A stretch of DNA of 58,679 bases from Betaproteobacteria bacterium (GCA_016868305.1 VGHK01000011.1:1-58679); one strand, 5' to 3'; positions 12,429-21,049 are shown, counted from the stretch's first letter. Numbers and translations are program-made. The notes: generated from the sequence alone by a model not told the origin.

Positions 12429-13316
12429 ATGACGGTGGCTCTTGCCTTTGTAACCCTGGCAGCGGTCTGGGGTGCCTCATTTCTGTTTCTTCGGCTGGCG
12501 GTGCCGGATTTCGGGCCTATCCTCTCTGCTGAGCTTCGCGTTGGGATTGCCTGGTTGGCCCTAACCGTTTTTTCGGGCGTGGCTGCCCTTCGGCGTTTTA
12601 GCCCGTTTGCAGCAGCCGAGGCCTTCCCTAAGACCCGTGTATCAATTGCCTGGTGGAAGATGGCCCTGGTAGGGCTCATGAACAGTGCCCTGCCTTTTGC
12701 CCTTTACGGGTTTGCTGCCCTGACCTTGCCTGCCGGGTACCTGGCAATTCTGAACGCCCTTGTACCGCTCTGGGGCGGGCTTATTGCTGCAGCCTTTCTG
12801 GGTCAGCCGCATAGTTGGACCTTGTTCGTAGCGGTGGGTCTTGCTGCCCTTGGGATCTCGCAGATGGTGCGTCTCGGACCCGTACCCGTAGACGCGCAGA
12901 CCCTGTTTGCGGCGCTCGCCTGTGCCGCTGCCACACTCTGTTACGCGATCGCAGGTCAGCTTACCCGGCTATGGCTTTCCGGAATTACCGCGGCTCGATC
13001 CGCCCGCACGACGCTGGGCTTTGCCAGCCTCTGTATCCTTCCCTTTATTGCTAGCGATCTGCAGCAGGCATCGCCCACGCCGGTGGGTTGGACCGCGGTA
13101 TTGGCGCTTGGATTGGTGAGTTCCGCGATGGCCTACCTGCTCTTTTTCTGGCTGCTGAAGCAGCTTGGACCCGTGCGGGTCAGTAGCGTTACCTTTCTGA
13201 TACCGGCCTTCGGAGTGGTCTGGGGGGCGTTGTTTCTGAGCGAGCCCATTGGAGCCCCGGTGCTTATCGGGCTTGGGCTTGTCGTGCTGGCGAGCGTTCT
13301 GGTGCAAAGACACTAG
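12429..13316 (+). CDS. EamA/DMT-family transporter
   Basis: Inner-membrane protein of 295 residues with about ten predicted helices in two EamA repeats, as in RhaT/YdcZ-type drug/metabolite transporters. The substrate cannot be read from sequence; amino-acid or metabolite export is common in the family. A nine-codon open frame starting ATG at 12403 ends in TGA overlapping this gene's ATG (12429-12432), so a short leader peptide could be coupled to it. Convergent with the LOG gene downstream. Confidence 0.85.
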   Translation: MTVALAFVTLAAVWGASFLFLRLAVPDFGPILSAELRVGIAWLALTVFSGVAALRRFSPFAAAEAFPKTRVSIAWWKMALVGLMNSALPFALYGFAALTLPAGYLAILNALVPLWGGLIAAAFLGQPHSWTLFVAVGLAALGISQMVRLGPVPVDAQTLFAALACAAATLCYAIAGQLTRLWLSGITAARSARTTLGFASLCILPFIASDLQQASPTPVGWTAVLALGLVSSAMAYLLFFWLLKQLGPVRVSSVTFLIPAFGVVWGALFLSEPIGAPVLIGLGLVVLASVLVQRH

Positions 13317-13317
13317 C

Positions 13318-13350
13318 CCCCCAGTGAACCCCCAGTGAACCTTCAGTGAA
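13318..13350. repeat. Three tandem 11-bp repeats CCCCCAGTGAA
   Basis: Units at 13318-13328, 13329-13339 and 13340-13350. The first two are identical and the third has two C-to-T changes. An inverted copy of the core (TCACTG) lies at 13365-13370. The repeats sit in the 83-base gap between two convergent genes, directly after the EamA stop codon. Confidence 0.8.
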
Positions 13351-13399
13351 CTGCCGCCCCCAAATCACTGTTTCGCGGAAATTCTATTGACCGTCTCGC

Positions 13400-13972
13400 C
13401 TAGGTTTTGTTTGGAGAAAGGCTGTGATCCAGCATGGCAAACACCTGCTCCAGGGAGCTTGCCACACTGAGCTTGTCAAGGTGCCCCTGCGTCAGAAACC
13501 CGTGGGAACAGGCTTCTTTCACAAAGCCCAAGAGGGTGTCGTAATAGCCCTCAAGGTTTGCAAGAACGATGGGCTTATGGTGTCCGCCCGTCTGCAGCCC
13601 AGTCCAGACTTCAAAGAACTCCTCCAGGGTGCCGATTCCTCCGGGTAAAACAAGAAAGGCCTGGGCCTCCTCCATCATCTTGATCTTGCGCTCAATCATC
13701 GTCTGCACGATGTAGAGCTCATGAATTCCGGGAAGAACGGGCTCGATTTTGGTGAGATATTCGGGAATCACACCCAAGACATAGCCCCCTTCTTCGAGGG
13801 CCGCCTGGGCCACCGTGCCCATCAGCCCCCACCTGCCAGCGCCATAGACCAACCCCCAGCCTCGGCTGGCAATAGACTGGCCGACATCGGCCGCGATGCT
13901 TGCCCACTGGTGGTGATGGCCAAGGCGAGAACCGCAAAAAACACAGACGCGTAGGGCGGGGCGAGGGGGCAT
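13400..13972 (-). CDS. LOG family protein (TIGR00730), cytokinin riboside 5'-monophosphate phosphoribohydrolase-like
   Basis: Rossmann-fold nucleotide hydrolase of the LOG (Lonely Guy) family, which cleaves nucleoside 5'-monophosphates, including N6-modified adenine nucleotides, to base and ribose 5-phosphate. Seen: N-terminal VCVFCGSRLG, GLVYGAGRWGLMG, and the signature PGGIGTLEEFFEVWT. The frame is open further upstream, but that would overlap the divergent aceE-like gene; the ATG at 13972 gives 190 residues, the normal size, starting MPPRPALRVCVFCGS. The physiological role in bacteria is usually nucleotide salvage or a side product of it. Confidence 0.88.
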   Translation of the reverse strand: MPPRPALRVCVFCGSRLGHHHQWASIAADVGQSIASRGWGLVYGAGRWGLMGTVAQAALEEGGYVLGVIPEYLTKIEPVLPGIHELYIVQTMIERKIKMMEEAQAFLVLPGGIGTLEEFFEVWTGLQTGGHHKPIVLANLEGYYDTLLGFVKEACSHGFLTQGHLDKLSVASSLEQVFAMLDHSLSPNKT

Positions 13973-14105
13973 GGCAACTACTTTCGACGGGGAGAGAGAC
14001 CCTGGCTGACCTGCCCATGCGATGAAGCGGGTGCTGTAGTAGGCTGAGTCGCTCAGGGCATGGGCAGCGCGATTGTGTATCGTACCCGCTTGAGGGAAAA
14101 TTCGA

Positions 14106-16748
14106 ATGAAACAGGACCCAATAGACTTTGCGCGAAACCTAGACGCCCACACTGGCGAGGCTGTAGGGCTGTCCCTGACGCGGGATATTCCGTACAAAGA
14201 CCCTGACCCGCAAGAGACCGCCGAGTGGGTCGAGGCTTTTTCTGCCGTCTGGCGACAGTCTGGGCCAGACCGCGCCGAACAACTGCTGCGTGTGCTCTGC
14301 GCTCAGGCAGAGCTTAAGGGCCTTGCCATACGGCCCAAGGCTGTCTCTGGGTACTGCAACACTATTGGGCTGGACAGGCAGCCCTTCTATCCGGGCGATC
14401 TGGCCCTGGAGGAAAGGATCGCCGCCATTATTCGCTGGAACGCCCTGGCGATGGTGGTGCGGGCTAATCGCCGTGCAGGCGAACTCGGGGGTCATATCGC
14501 GAGCTATGCCAGCGCGGCAGACCTGTTTGAAGTGGGCTTTCAGCACTTCTGGCGCGGGGCAGAGTCGGCCTTGCCCTCTAGTGGCCTCGGGCGTGGCGGC
14601 GACCTGGTCTTCATGCAGCCTCACAGTGCCCCAGGAATCTATGCACGCGCCTTCTTAGAGGGGCGGCTCTCAGCCGCCGCTCTTGACCACTATCGCCGTG
14701 AGCTTGTGGGGGAGGAGGCAGGCGCCCGTGGGCTTTCGAGCTATCCGCATCCCTACCTGATGCCCGACTTCTGGCAGTTCCCGACGGGTTCGATGGGACT
14801 GGGCCCTATCCAGTCAATCTATCAGGCGCGCTTCATGCGTTACCTAACCCACCGTGGCCTCTTGGACTGCACGGCACGGCGGGTCTGGGGCGTATTTGGT
14901 GACGGTGAGATGGACGAGCCCGAGAGCATGAGTGCGCTCACCCTGGCCGCCCGGGAGGGGCTGGATAACCTCACCTGGGTTATTAACTGCAACCTGCAAC
15001 GGCTCGACGGCCCAGTGCGCGGCAACGGCCGCATCATTGATGAGCTTGAGCAGCTTTTCTCAGGCGCAGGCTGGCATGTCATCAAGGTGATATGGGGCAG
15101 CGACTGGGATCCACTTTTCGCACGGGATCACTCCGGCGCATTGCTAAGGGCCTTTGCCCAGACCGTCGATGGTCAGATGCAGACCTTCGCCGCCAAAGAT
15201 GGGGCCTTTAACCGCGAGAACTTCTTTGGCCAGAGCCCCGAGCTGGCCGCCCTGGTTGCCGACATGACCGATGCCCAGATAGACCGGCTTAAGCGTGGGG
15301 GGCATGACCTGGTAAAAATCTACGCCGCCTATGCCGCCGCTGTTGCCCATCGGGGGCAGCCTACGGTGATTCTTGCCCACTCCAAAAAAGGCTATGGCAT
15401 GGGCAGCGCTGGCCAGGGCCGTATGACCACCCACAGCCACAAGAAACTCGAAGATGATGAGCTCATTGCCTTTCGCGATCGGTTCCACTTGCCGTTGACA
15501 GACCAACAGGCCGTCGACCTTGTCTTCTTGAATCCTGGTGATGAGAGCCCAGAGGTGCGTTACCTGAAGGCGCGGCGGGAGGCATTGGGCGGTCCTTTGC
15601 CCGCCCGGTACACCCAAACCGATACCGTGAACGTTCCTGCCCTCGCTGGGCTGGGTGACTTTGCCTTGAAGGCCAATGGCAAAGAAATGAGCACCACCAT
15701 GGCGCTGGTGCGTCTGCTCGGCCAGTGGCTAAAGTCGCCCACGCTTGGGCCACGACTTGTGCCGATCGTGGCCGACGAGGCCCGTACCTTTGGCATGGCA
15801 AATCTGTTTAAGCAGGTCGGAATCTATTCCAGCCAGGGCCAGCGCTATGCGCCTGAAGATATCGGGTCGGTGCTGAGCTACCGTGAGGCTCTCGATGGCC
15901 AGATTCTCGAGGAAGGCATTAGCGAGGCCGGCGCGATCGCCAGTTGGATTGCCGCGGCGACAAGCTATAGCAACCACGGCCTTTCTATGCTGCCCATGTA
16001 CATCTTCTACTCGATGTTTGGCTTTCAACGGGTGGGCGATCTTATCTGGGCGGCAGCCGACCAGAGCCCGCGCGGTTTTCTCTTTGGGGCTACCTCTGGC
16101 CGTACCACCTTGGCGGGCGAGGGACTGCAGCACCAAGACGGCACGAGCCTGCTCTGGGCCGCAACGGTACCAAACTGCAAGGCCTACGACCCTGCGTTTG
16201 CAGGCGAACTCGCCGTGATCGTGGACCATGGCATGCGCGCCATGTTGCAAGAACATAGCGATGCCTTTTATTACATCACCGTCACGAACGAAAACTATGC
16301 CCAGCGCAGCCTTTTGCCCGAGCACCATGACGGGGTTGTGCGCGGAGGGTACCTACTGGACTGCCTTGGGCCGGGTAGCGGTGCTCCCGTTACCCTTTTG
16401 GCCTCGGGGGCTATTCTGGTCCAGGCGATCAGGGCGGCTGAGTCGCTTGCCCAAGAAGGCCTGCGCGTATTCGTCTACAGCATCACGAGCTGGACCAACC
16501 TGGCCCGTGATCCTGGCTATCTCCGGTGGCTTTTAGACCAGAGCCAGGGGCCTGTGGTGGCAGCCACCGACTATGTGCGGGCCGTGCCTGACCAGCTGCG
16601 CGAACACATTACTGCTGATCGCCGCTTCACTAGCCTGGGTACCGATGGCTTTGGCCGTAGTGACACCCGCGCGGCACTGCGGCGTTATTTTGGGGTCGAT
16701 GCCGCCTCGATTGCCAATGCCGCACGCAATCGCCTTTATGATTCCTAA
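14106..16748 (+). CDS. Divergent AceE-type homodimeric 2-oxoacid dehydrogenase E1 component
   Basis: Thiamine-diphosphate enzyme of 880 residues, close in length to E. coli AceE (887), aligning by eye along the whole chain. Seen: GGHIASYASAADLFEVGF, the ThDP/Mg motif GDGEMDEPES followed by NCNLQRLDGPV, and the C-terminal LGTDGFGRSD. Differences from canonical AceE, from memory of the E. coli protein: the active-site loop QGHISPG reads QPHSAPG; the mobile loop usually AEGKNIAHQVKK reads GQGRMTTHSHKK; and the usual GLQHEDGHSH reads GLQHQDGTSLL, losing a histidine pair. No E2 or E3 gene is adjacent. It heads an operon with a PhyH-type oxygenase and a COG4091 dehydrogenase, suggesting a 2-oxoacid other than pyruvate. 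MdeB (2-oxobutyrate dehydrogenase) is a known non-pyruvate member of this family. Confidence 0.85.
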   Translation: MKQDPIDFARNLDAHTGEAVGLSLTRDIPYKDPDPQETAEWVEAFSAVWRQSGPDRAEQLLRVLCAQAELKGLAIRPKAVSGYCNTIGLDRQPFYPGDLALEERIAAIIRWNALAMVVRANRRAGELGGHIASYASAADLFEVGFQHFWRGAESALPSSGLGRGGDLVFMQPHSAPGIYARAFLEGRLSAAALDHYRRELVGEEAGARGLSSYPHPYLMPDFWQFPTGSMGLGPIQSIYQARFMRYLTHRGLLDCTARRVWGVFGDGEMDEPESMSALTLAAREGLDNLTWVINCNLQRLDGPVRGNGRIIDELEQLFSGAGWHVIKVIWGSDWDPLFARDHSGALLRAFAQTVDGQMQTFAAKDGAFNRENFFGQSPELAALVADMTDAQIDRLKRGGHDLVKIYAAYAAAVAHRGQPTVILAHSKKGYGMGSAGQGRMTTHSHKKLEDDELIAFRDRFHLPLTDQQAVDLVFLNPGDESPEVRYLKARREALGGPLPARYTQTDTVNVPALAGLGDFALKANGKEMSTTMALVRLLGQWLKSPTLGPRLVPIVADEARTFGMANLFKQVGIYSSQGQRYAPEDIGSVLSYREALDGQILEEGISEAGAIASWIAAATSYSNHGLSMLPMYIFYSMFGFQRVGDLIWAAADQSPRGFLFGATSGRTTLAGEGLQHQDGTSLLWAATVPNCKAYDPAFAGELAVIVDHGMRAMLQEHSDAFYYITVTNENYAQRSLLPEHHDGVVRGGYLLDCLGPGSGAPVTLLASGAILVQAIRAAESLAQEGLRVFVYSITSWTNLARDPGYLRWLLDQSQGPVVAATDYVRAVPDQLREHITADRRFTSLGTDGFGRSDTRAALRRYFGVDAASIANAARNRLYDS

Positions 16749-16777
16749 AAAGCGCACTACACACCAGGAGGAGACCT

Positions 16778-17644
16778 ATGCAACTTACTGCGGCACAGCT
16801 TGAAGCCTTTGACCGAGATGGCTTTCTATTCTTTCCAGGCCTCTTTAGCCCTCAAGAGGTAAAGACACTGAACAGTGCGGTGCCTGAGCTCTACAGTCGG
16901 CGCGAAGCCTACAACGTTCGGGAAAAGGGCAGCGATGCGGTTCGTACCAACTTTGCTGCCCATATGTACAGCGCTCCGTTTGCCCGACTGGCGCGCCACC
17001 CCCGCATGATTAAGCCGGTGGAGCAGCTCTTTAATGAAAAGCTCTACATGCACCAGTTTAAGATCAACGGCAAGATGGCCTTTGAAGGCGATGTCTGGCA
17101 GTGGCACCAAGACTATGGCACCTGGCTCAACGACGACCTCATGCCCGAGCCGCGGGCCATGAATGTGGCGATCTTTCTTGACGAGGTCAATGAGTTCAAC
17201 GGTCCGTTGATGTTTATTCCTGCAAGCCACAAGAAAGGCGTTCTTGAGGCCGGGCACGACCTCACCACCACAAGCTATCCCTTATGGACCATCGACCATG
17301 CGCTTATCTCGCAGCTCGTTGAGCGTGCCGGCGGACGCAATGGGGGCATTGTCAGCCCTCAGGGGCCCGCAGGCTCGATGATCCTTTTTCACAGCTGCCT
17401 CGTGCATGCCTCTACTAGCAACTTGTCGCCGTGGAATCGGGTGAGTGTTTATCTCAGCCTCTGCGCCGTGAGCAACCACATTCAGCGGCACAAACGCCCG
17501 GAATACATCGCCCACCGTGACTTCACGCCTATTGACTGTCTGCCAGATGACTGCCTGACGAAGGACTACCCGGTGGACCTTCCCTGGGGCAAGGGCATGC
17601 CCGGCTCGGCATTACAGACCTCTCTTGATCGGATTGCTGCGTGA
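16778..17644 (+). CDS. Phytanoyl-CoA dioxygenase (PhyH) family Fe(II)/2-oxoglutarate-dependent oxygenase
   Basis: Predicted mononuclear iron oxygenase of 288 residues. The facial triad is visible: HxD in WQWHQDYGTW (about H109 and D111) and the distal His in FHSCLVHAST, with the 2-oxoglutarate-binding Arg in NRVSVYLS. The run NEFNGPLMFIPASHKKG resembles ectoine hydroxylase EctD, but no ectoine genes are nearby, so the substrate is unknown. A strong Shine-Dalgarno AGGAGG precedes the ATG. It lies 29 bases after the aceE-like gene, and its stop overlaps the GTG of the next gene (GTGA), so these two are tightly coupled. Confidence 0.88.
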   Translation: MQLTAAQLEAFDRDGFLFFPGLFSPQEVKTLNSAVPELYSRREAYNVREKGSDAVRTNFAAHMYSAPFARLARHPRMIKPVEQLFNEKLYMHQFKINGKMAFEGDVWQWHQDYGTWLNDDLMPEPRAMNVAIFLDEVNEFNGPLMFIPASHKKGVLEAGHDLTTTSYPLWTIDHALISQLVERAGGRNGGIVSPQGPAGSMILFHSCLVHASTSNLSPWNRVSVYLSLCAVSNHIQRHKRPEYIAHRDFTPIDCLPDDCLTKDYPVDLPWGKGMPGSALQTSLDRIAA

Positions 17645-18975
17645 GTCTGCATGTTCAGCTGCGTAAGCGGCAGGCCGAAGGGCGGCCGATTCGGGTGGGG
17701 CTTATTGGCGCCGGTAAGTTTGGCTCGATGTACCTTGCCCAGGTGCCACGAACGCCTGGCATTCATGTGGTGGGTATTGCCGATCTGTCTGTGGAAGGGG
17801 CCCGCAAGAATCTTGCCCGCGTCGGCTGGCCTGAGAATCAGACCCAGGCACGGTCGTTTGATGAGGCCCTCAAAAACGGCAGCACCTATATCTCAGAAGA
17901 CTGGGAGGCACTGGTACGCCATCCTGCGATCGACGTCATTGTCGAGTCCACCGGCCATCCGATAGCCGCTGTCGATCACATTCTCGGGGCCTTCGATCAC
18001 GGTAAGCATGTGGTTAATGTCACCGTAGAGGCCGATGCCTTCTGCGGTCCACTCTTGGCCCGCCGTGCCGAACAGAAAGGCCGCGTCTATTCCTTGGCCT
18101 TTGGCGATCAGCCTGCGCTGATATGCGACCTGGTCGACTGGGCACGTACCTGTGGCTTTCCTGTGGTGGCGGCGGGCCGAGGCCATAAGTGGCTGCCCCA
18201 CTTTGCCCAGTCCACACCCGAGACGGTCTGGGGCTACTACGGCCTTACGCCCGAGCAGGCAGCGCGTGGTGGCTTGAACCCAAAGATGTTCAACAGCTTT
18301 CTCGATGGCTCAAAGCCCTCAATCGAATCCACTGCTGTGGCCAATGCCACCGGTCTTGGGGTGCCTAGCAACGGGCTGCTCTATCCGCCCGCAAGTGTGG
18401 AGGATATCCCGTTTGTTACCCGGCCGATCAGTGAGGGGGGCGTGCTTGAGCGTAAGGGCATGGTCGAAGTGATTTCCTCTCTCGAGAAGGACGGTCGCGC
18501 GATTCCCTATGACATCCGCATGGGCGTCTGGGTAACAGTTGAGGCCGAGACCGACTACATTAAAAACTGTTTTGAGGAGTACAACGCCCACACCGATCCC
18601 ACAGGCCGGTATTTCACTTTGTATAAGCGCTGGCATCTTATTGGGCTTGAAGTCGGTCAGTCGGTGGCCAGTGTGGCACTACGTGGTGAGGCCACGGGCG
18701 TGGCTCTGGGATGGGTGGCCGATGTGGTGGCCACCGCCAAGCGCGACCTGCGTGTCGGTGAAATTCTCGATGGCGAGGGCGGCTACACCGTCTGGGGCAG
18801 GCTCTTGCCTGCGCAGACCTCGCGCGAGATTAATGGACTGCCCCTGGGCCTAGCCCATGGCATCAAACTGCGGCGCCCGGTGCCGCAGGGCCAGTCTCTC
18901 AGTTGGGACGATGTTGAGATCGTTGACTCGCCCGCCTATCGCCTGCGTCAGGAGATGGTGCATACGGCCTTCTAA
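17641..18975 (+). CDS. COG4091-type NAD(P)-dependent dehydrogenase with C-terminal SAF domain
   Basis: Protein of 444 residues. The N-terminal Rossmann fold has GLIGAGKFGSMYLAQVP (about residues 20-36) and a homoserine-dehydrogenase-like central part including VIVESTGHP and HVVNVTVEAD. The C-terminal ~70 residues form a SAF domain (RDLRVGEILDGEGGYTVWG onward), as in antifreeze-like/NeuB proteins. Relatives are often annotated as predicted homoserine dehydrogenase or SAF-domain oxidoreductase; few have a proven reaction. The GTG start is translationally coupled to the PhyH gene. With the AceE-like enzyme and dioxygenase it probably acts on one catabolic substrate with an alcohol or aldehyde group. 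Confidence 0.82.
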   Translation: MSLHVQLRKRQAEGRPIRVGLIGAGKFGSMYLAQVPRTPGIHVVGIADLSVEGARKNLARVGWPENQTQARSFDEALKNGSTYISEDWEALVRHPAIDVIVESTGHPIAAVDHILGAFDHGKHVVNVTVEADAFCGPLLARRAEQKGRVYSLAFGDQPALICDLVDWARTCGFPVVAAGRGHKWLPHFAQSTPETVWGYYGLTPEQAARGGLNPKMFNSFLDGSKPSIESTAVANATGLGVPSNGLLYPPASVEDIPFVTRPISEGGVLERKGMVEVISSLEKDGRAIPYDIRMGVWVTVEAETDYIKNCFEEYNAHTDPTGRYFTLYKRWHLIGLEVGQSVASVALRGEATGVALGWVADVVATAKRDLRVGEILDGEGGYTVWGRLLPAQTSREINGLPLGLAHGIKLRRPVPQGQSLSWDDVEIVDSPAYRLRQEMVHTAF

Positions 18976-18989
18976 CAGGTCTTTAGCCT

Positions 18990-18995
18990 TACACT
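18990..18995 (+). promoter_or_regulatory. Candidate -10 element (TACACT) six bases upstream of the mscS ATG
   Basis: TACACT is followed by six bases and then the ATG at 19002, the spacing expected for a leaderless mRNA. No convincing -35 is visible. Confidence 0.35.
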
Positions 18996-19001
18996 CAAGG
19001 C

Positions 19002-19907
19002 ATGCTAAGAGAGTTTGTAATGCAACTGGTTCGTGACCTGGACCTCGGGGCTTTCGCGCCATGGGTCCTGGCGCTCGTTTCTTTTGTCAACGTGCTGGCA
19101 ATTCTCACCCTGGCCTGGGCTGGCAGCTATGTCTTGCGCAGGGTCATTTCCCTTTTTCACCAAAGGCTGATCGAAAAGGCTGAGGGGCCAGAGGAACGAC
19201 GCCGATTAGAGACCTTGCAGCGGGTCTTCCGTTACATCGCCACCGTAGTGATCTCTGTGGTGACGATCATGCTGGTGCTGGCGGAGGTGGGCATCTCGAT
19301 TGCTCCGATTCTGGCAACGGCAGGGGTGGTTGGTCTTGCAGTGGGCTTTGGTGCCCAAAGCCTAGTGAAAGACTATTTCACTGGTTTTGTCATGCTAATT
19401 GAGAACCAGATTCGGGTGGGCGATATTGTCGAGATCTCTGGAAAGTCTGGGCTCGTAGAGGAACTTACCCTACGCTACGTGCGCCTGCGCGACTATGAGG
19501 GCGCTGTGCATTTCGTTCCGAACGGTACGATTGCTACCGTTACCAACCGCAGTCGTTTGTTTGCCTATGCCGTCATGGATATCGGTGTCGCTTACAAAGA
19601 AGATGTCGATAGGGTCTATTCGGTGATGCGTCGATGTGCGGCTTCTCTGCGTGACGACCCATTGTTGGGCCCAAAGATTCTCGATGAGCTTGAGATTGCG
19701 GGTGTAGACCAGTGGGCGGATTCTGCGGTGGTGATTCGTTGTCGTATAAAGACTGTTGCCTTGGAGCAGGCGGGCGTGCGGCGCGAGTTTCTGCGACGGC
19801 TAAAGCGTTCGTTCGATGAAGAGATGATTGAGATTCCCTTCCCACATCGCACCGTTTATACGGTTCCCGCTGCTTTGCCTGCGCAGCATCCCGAGACCAA
19901 GGGTTAG
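19002..19907 (+). CDS. MscS-family mechanosensitive ion channel
   Basis: Small-conductance mechanosensitive channel relative of 301 residues that would release solutes on hypo-osmotic shock. Two or three N-terminal transmembrane helices (about 15-45, 72-95 and 98-120) lead into the pore-lining, Gly/Ala-rich TM3 (ILATAGVVGLAVGFGAQSLV), followed by the beta domain with FVPNGTIATVTNRSR. The start at 19002 is supported by the -10-like TACACT just upstream; the ATG at 19020 is an alternative. It follows the COG4091 gene by 26 bases but may have its own promoter. Confidence 0.92.
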   Translation: MLREFVMQLVRDLDLGAFAPWVLALVSFVNVLAILTLAWAGSYVLRRVISLFHQRLIEKAEGPEERRRLETLQRVFRYIATVVISVVTIMLVLAEVGISIAPILATAGVVGLAVGFGAQSLVKDYFTGFVMLIENQIRVGDIVEISGKSGLVEELTLRYVRLRDYEGAVHFVPNGTIATVTNRSRLFAYAVMDIGVAYKEDVDRVYSVMRRCAASLRDDPLLGPKILDELEIAGVDQWADSAVVIRCRIKTVALEQAGVRREFLRRLKRSFDEEMIEIPFPHRTVYTVPAALPAQHPETKG

Positions 19908-19960
19908 TGAAGCCAAGCCTTAATACTCTTGCTCGTCGCAGAGACTGTCTTGAGAGGCTG

Positions 19961-20290
19961 CTACAGGTAGTACCAGCCCATCACCGTCATAAGGCTAGAG
20001 CCTGCTATCAGCCCAGGAAAGAGCCCGCGAAAGGGACGATAAGGCCAGACCATAATGACGAGGGCGACGGCTAGACAGAGCAGCCTGGCCCACAAGGGTA
20101 TCTGGGCAAGCAGGCCTACCGGCAGCATCACGATGCGAAATACAAGTCCCGCCACCATCGCATAGGTAACACAGGATATCCATTGAAAGAACTCAGAGTC
20201 GGTACGCACGCGCCCAGAGAACACGACGCCCAAGGCGCGCCAGGCGTAGGTGCCCAGGGCTGCGGCAATTACGAGCCAGAGTTCGGTCAT
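19961..20290 (-). CDS. azlD: AzlD-type branched-chain amino acid exporter small subunit
   Basis: Hydrophobic protein of 109 residues with about four helices, matching the small partner of the AzlCD (LIV-E family) exporters. The frame is open upstream to 20578, but the ATG at 20290 overlaps the azlC stop as ATGA and gives the standard AzlD length, beginning MTELWLVIAAALGTYAWRA. It needs AzlC to function. The exported substrate is inferred from the family. Confidence 0.88.
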   Translation of the reverse strand: MTELWLVIAAALGTYAWRALGVVFSGRVRTDSEFFQWISCVTYAMVAGLVFRIVMLPVGLLAQIPLWARLLCLAVALVIMVWPYRPFRGLFPGLIAGSSLMTVMGWYYL

Positions 20291-21039
20291 GACGGGTCTT
20301 GGATGGTGGTCCGTTGCCGAAGCCGCTGCACGGCATAGGCAAGGCTGCCGCCGATAAGGCCCGAGACAATCAGGCTGTAGGAAGGGGACACGAGGTAGCT
20401 CAATGGCCCCAAAACGGCCCCCGCAACAATCGCCAGTCGAAATCCGGTGGGCCGAACCTCTGTGAAGCTCAAGAGAAAAAACAAAGGATTTAAAAAGACT
20501 AGGGCGAGGGTCAGGGGGCCGGGCACATGCCCAGCCATTAGGTACCCCAGAGCCGTTCCGGGGGTACAGACCGCCCAACAGACCAGGCCAAACCCAAAGA
20601 AGTAGGGCTGCCGGTCTTGCGGCGCCAGTCGTGGAAAGGACCGCACGGCGATGGCCCAGGAGGTCATGGCCACGAGGTGCGCCATGAGAAAAAGTCTGCC
20701 GGTGCGGTGTTCTGCCGGAATCTGCGGAATAACGGTAAGCATCATGGGCAAGAAACGGGCCGCCGTCAGGGCCGCGGCCAGGCTTACCAAAAGACCCGAG
20801 GCCCCTACTGCAAACATCTCGGCCATCACGATCTGGCCCGGCAGTGCATAAATAAGGGCGCTAGAGGCAACGCTTGACCAGAAGGACATGCCGACACTCT
20901 GGCTTAGGGCCCCAAACCCAACCATCCCGGCAAAAAGAACTACGGCTGGTGCGCCAAGGGCCACCCAAACCCCTTCACGAAAGGCGGCCCTCGGAGAGGC
21001 AAATGGGGTAGGGCCGGGATCGGGGTCATGCGCAGACAT
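20287..21039 (-). CDS. azlC: AzlC-family branched-chain amino acid permease
   Basis: Large subunit (250 residues) of an AzlCD-type exporter, with about seven hydrophobic segments and the typical N-terminal layout AAFREGVWVALGAPAVVLFAG. The residues near 110-150, including AEHRTGRLFLMAHLVAMTSWA, fit the family. It is co-transcribed with azlD through an ATGA overlap, and is divergent from the YqaA gene with a 23-base gap. Confidence 0.9.
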   Translation of the reverse strand: MSAHDPDPGPTPFASPRAAFREGVWVALGAPAVVLFAGMVGFGALSQSVGMSFWSSVASSALIYALPGQIVMAEMFAVGASGLLVSLAAALTAARFLPMMLTVIPQIPAEHRTGRLFLMAHLVAMTSWAIAVRSFPRLAPQDRQPYFFGFGLVCWAVCTPGTALGYLMAGHVPGPLTLALVFLNPLFFLLSFTEVRPTGFRLAIVAGAVLGPLSYLVSPSYSLIVSGLIGGSLAYAVQRLRQRTTIQDPS

Positions 21040-21049
21040 GCCGGGATTG

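Noticed and set aside
13318-13350. CRISPR-like array
   Set aside because: The 11-bp units are directly adjacent with no spacers, and there are no cas genes in the window.
13973-14197. N-terminal extension of the LOG-family protein
   Set aside because: It would overlap the start of the divergent aceE-like gene and adds sequence not seen in the family; ATG 13972 gives the normal length.
20291-20578. N-terminal extension of AzlD upstream of 20290
   Set aside because: It lies wholly inside azlC in another frame, and the ATGA overlap at 20287-20290 marks the true start.
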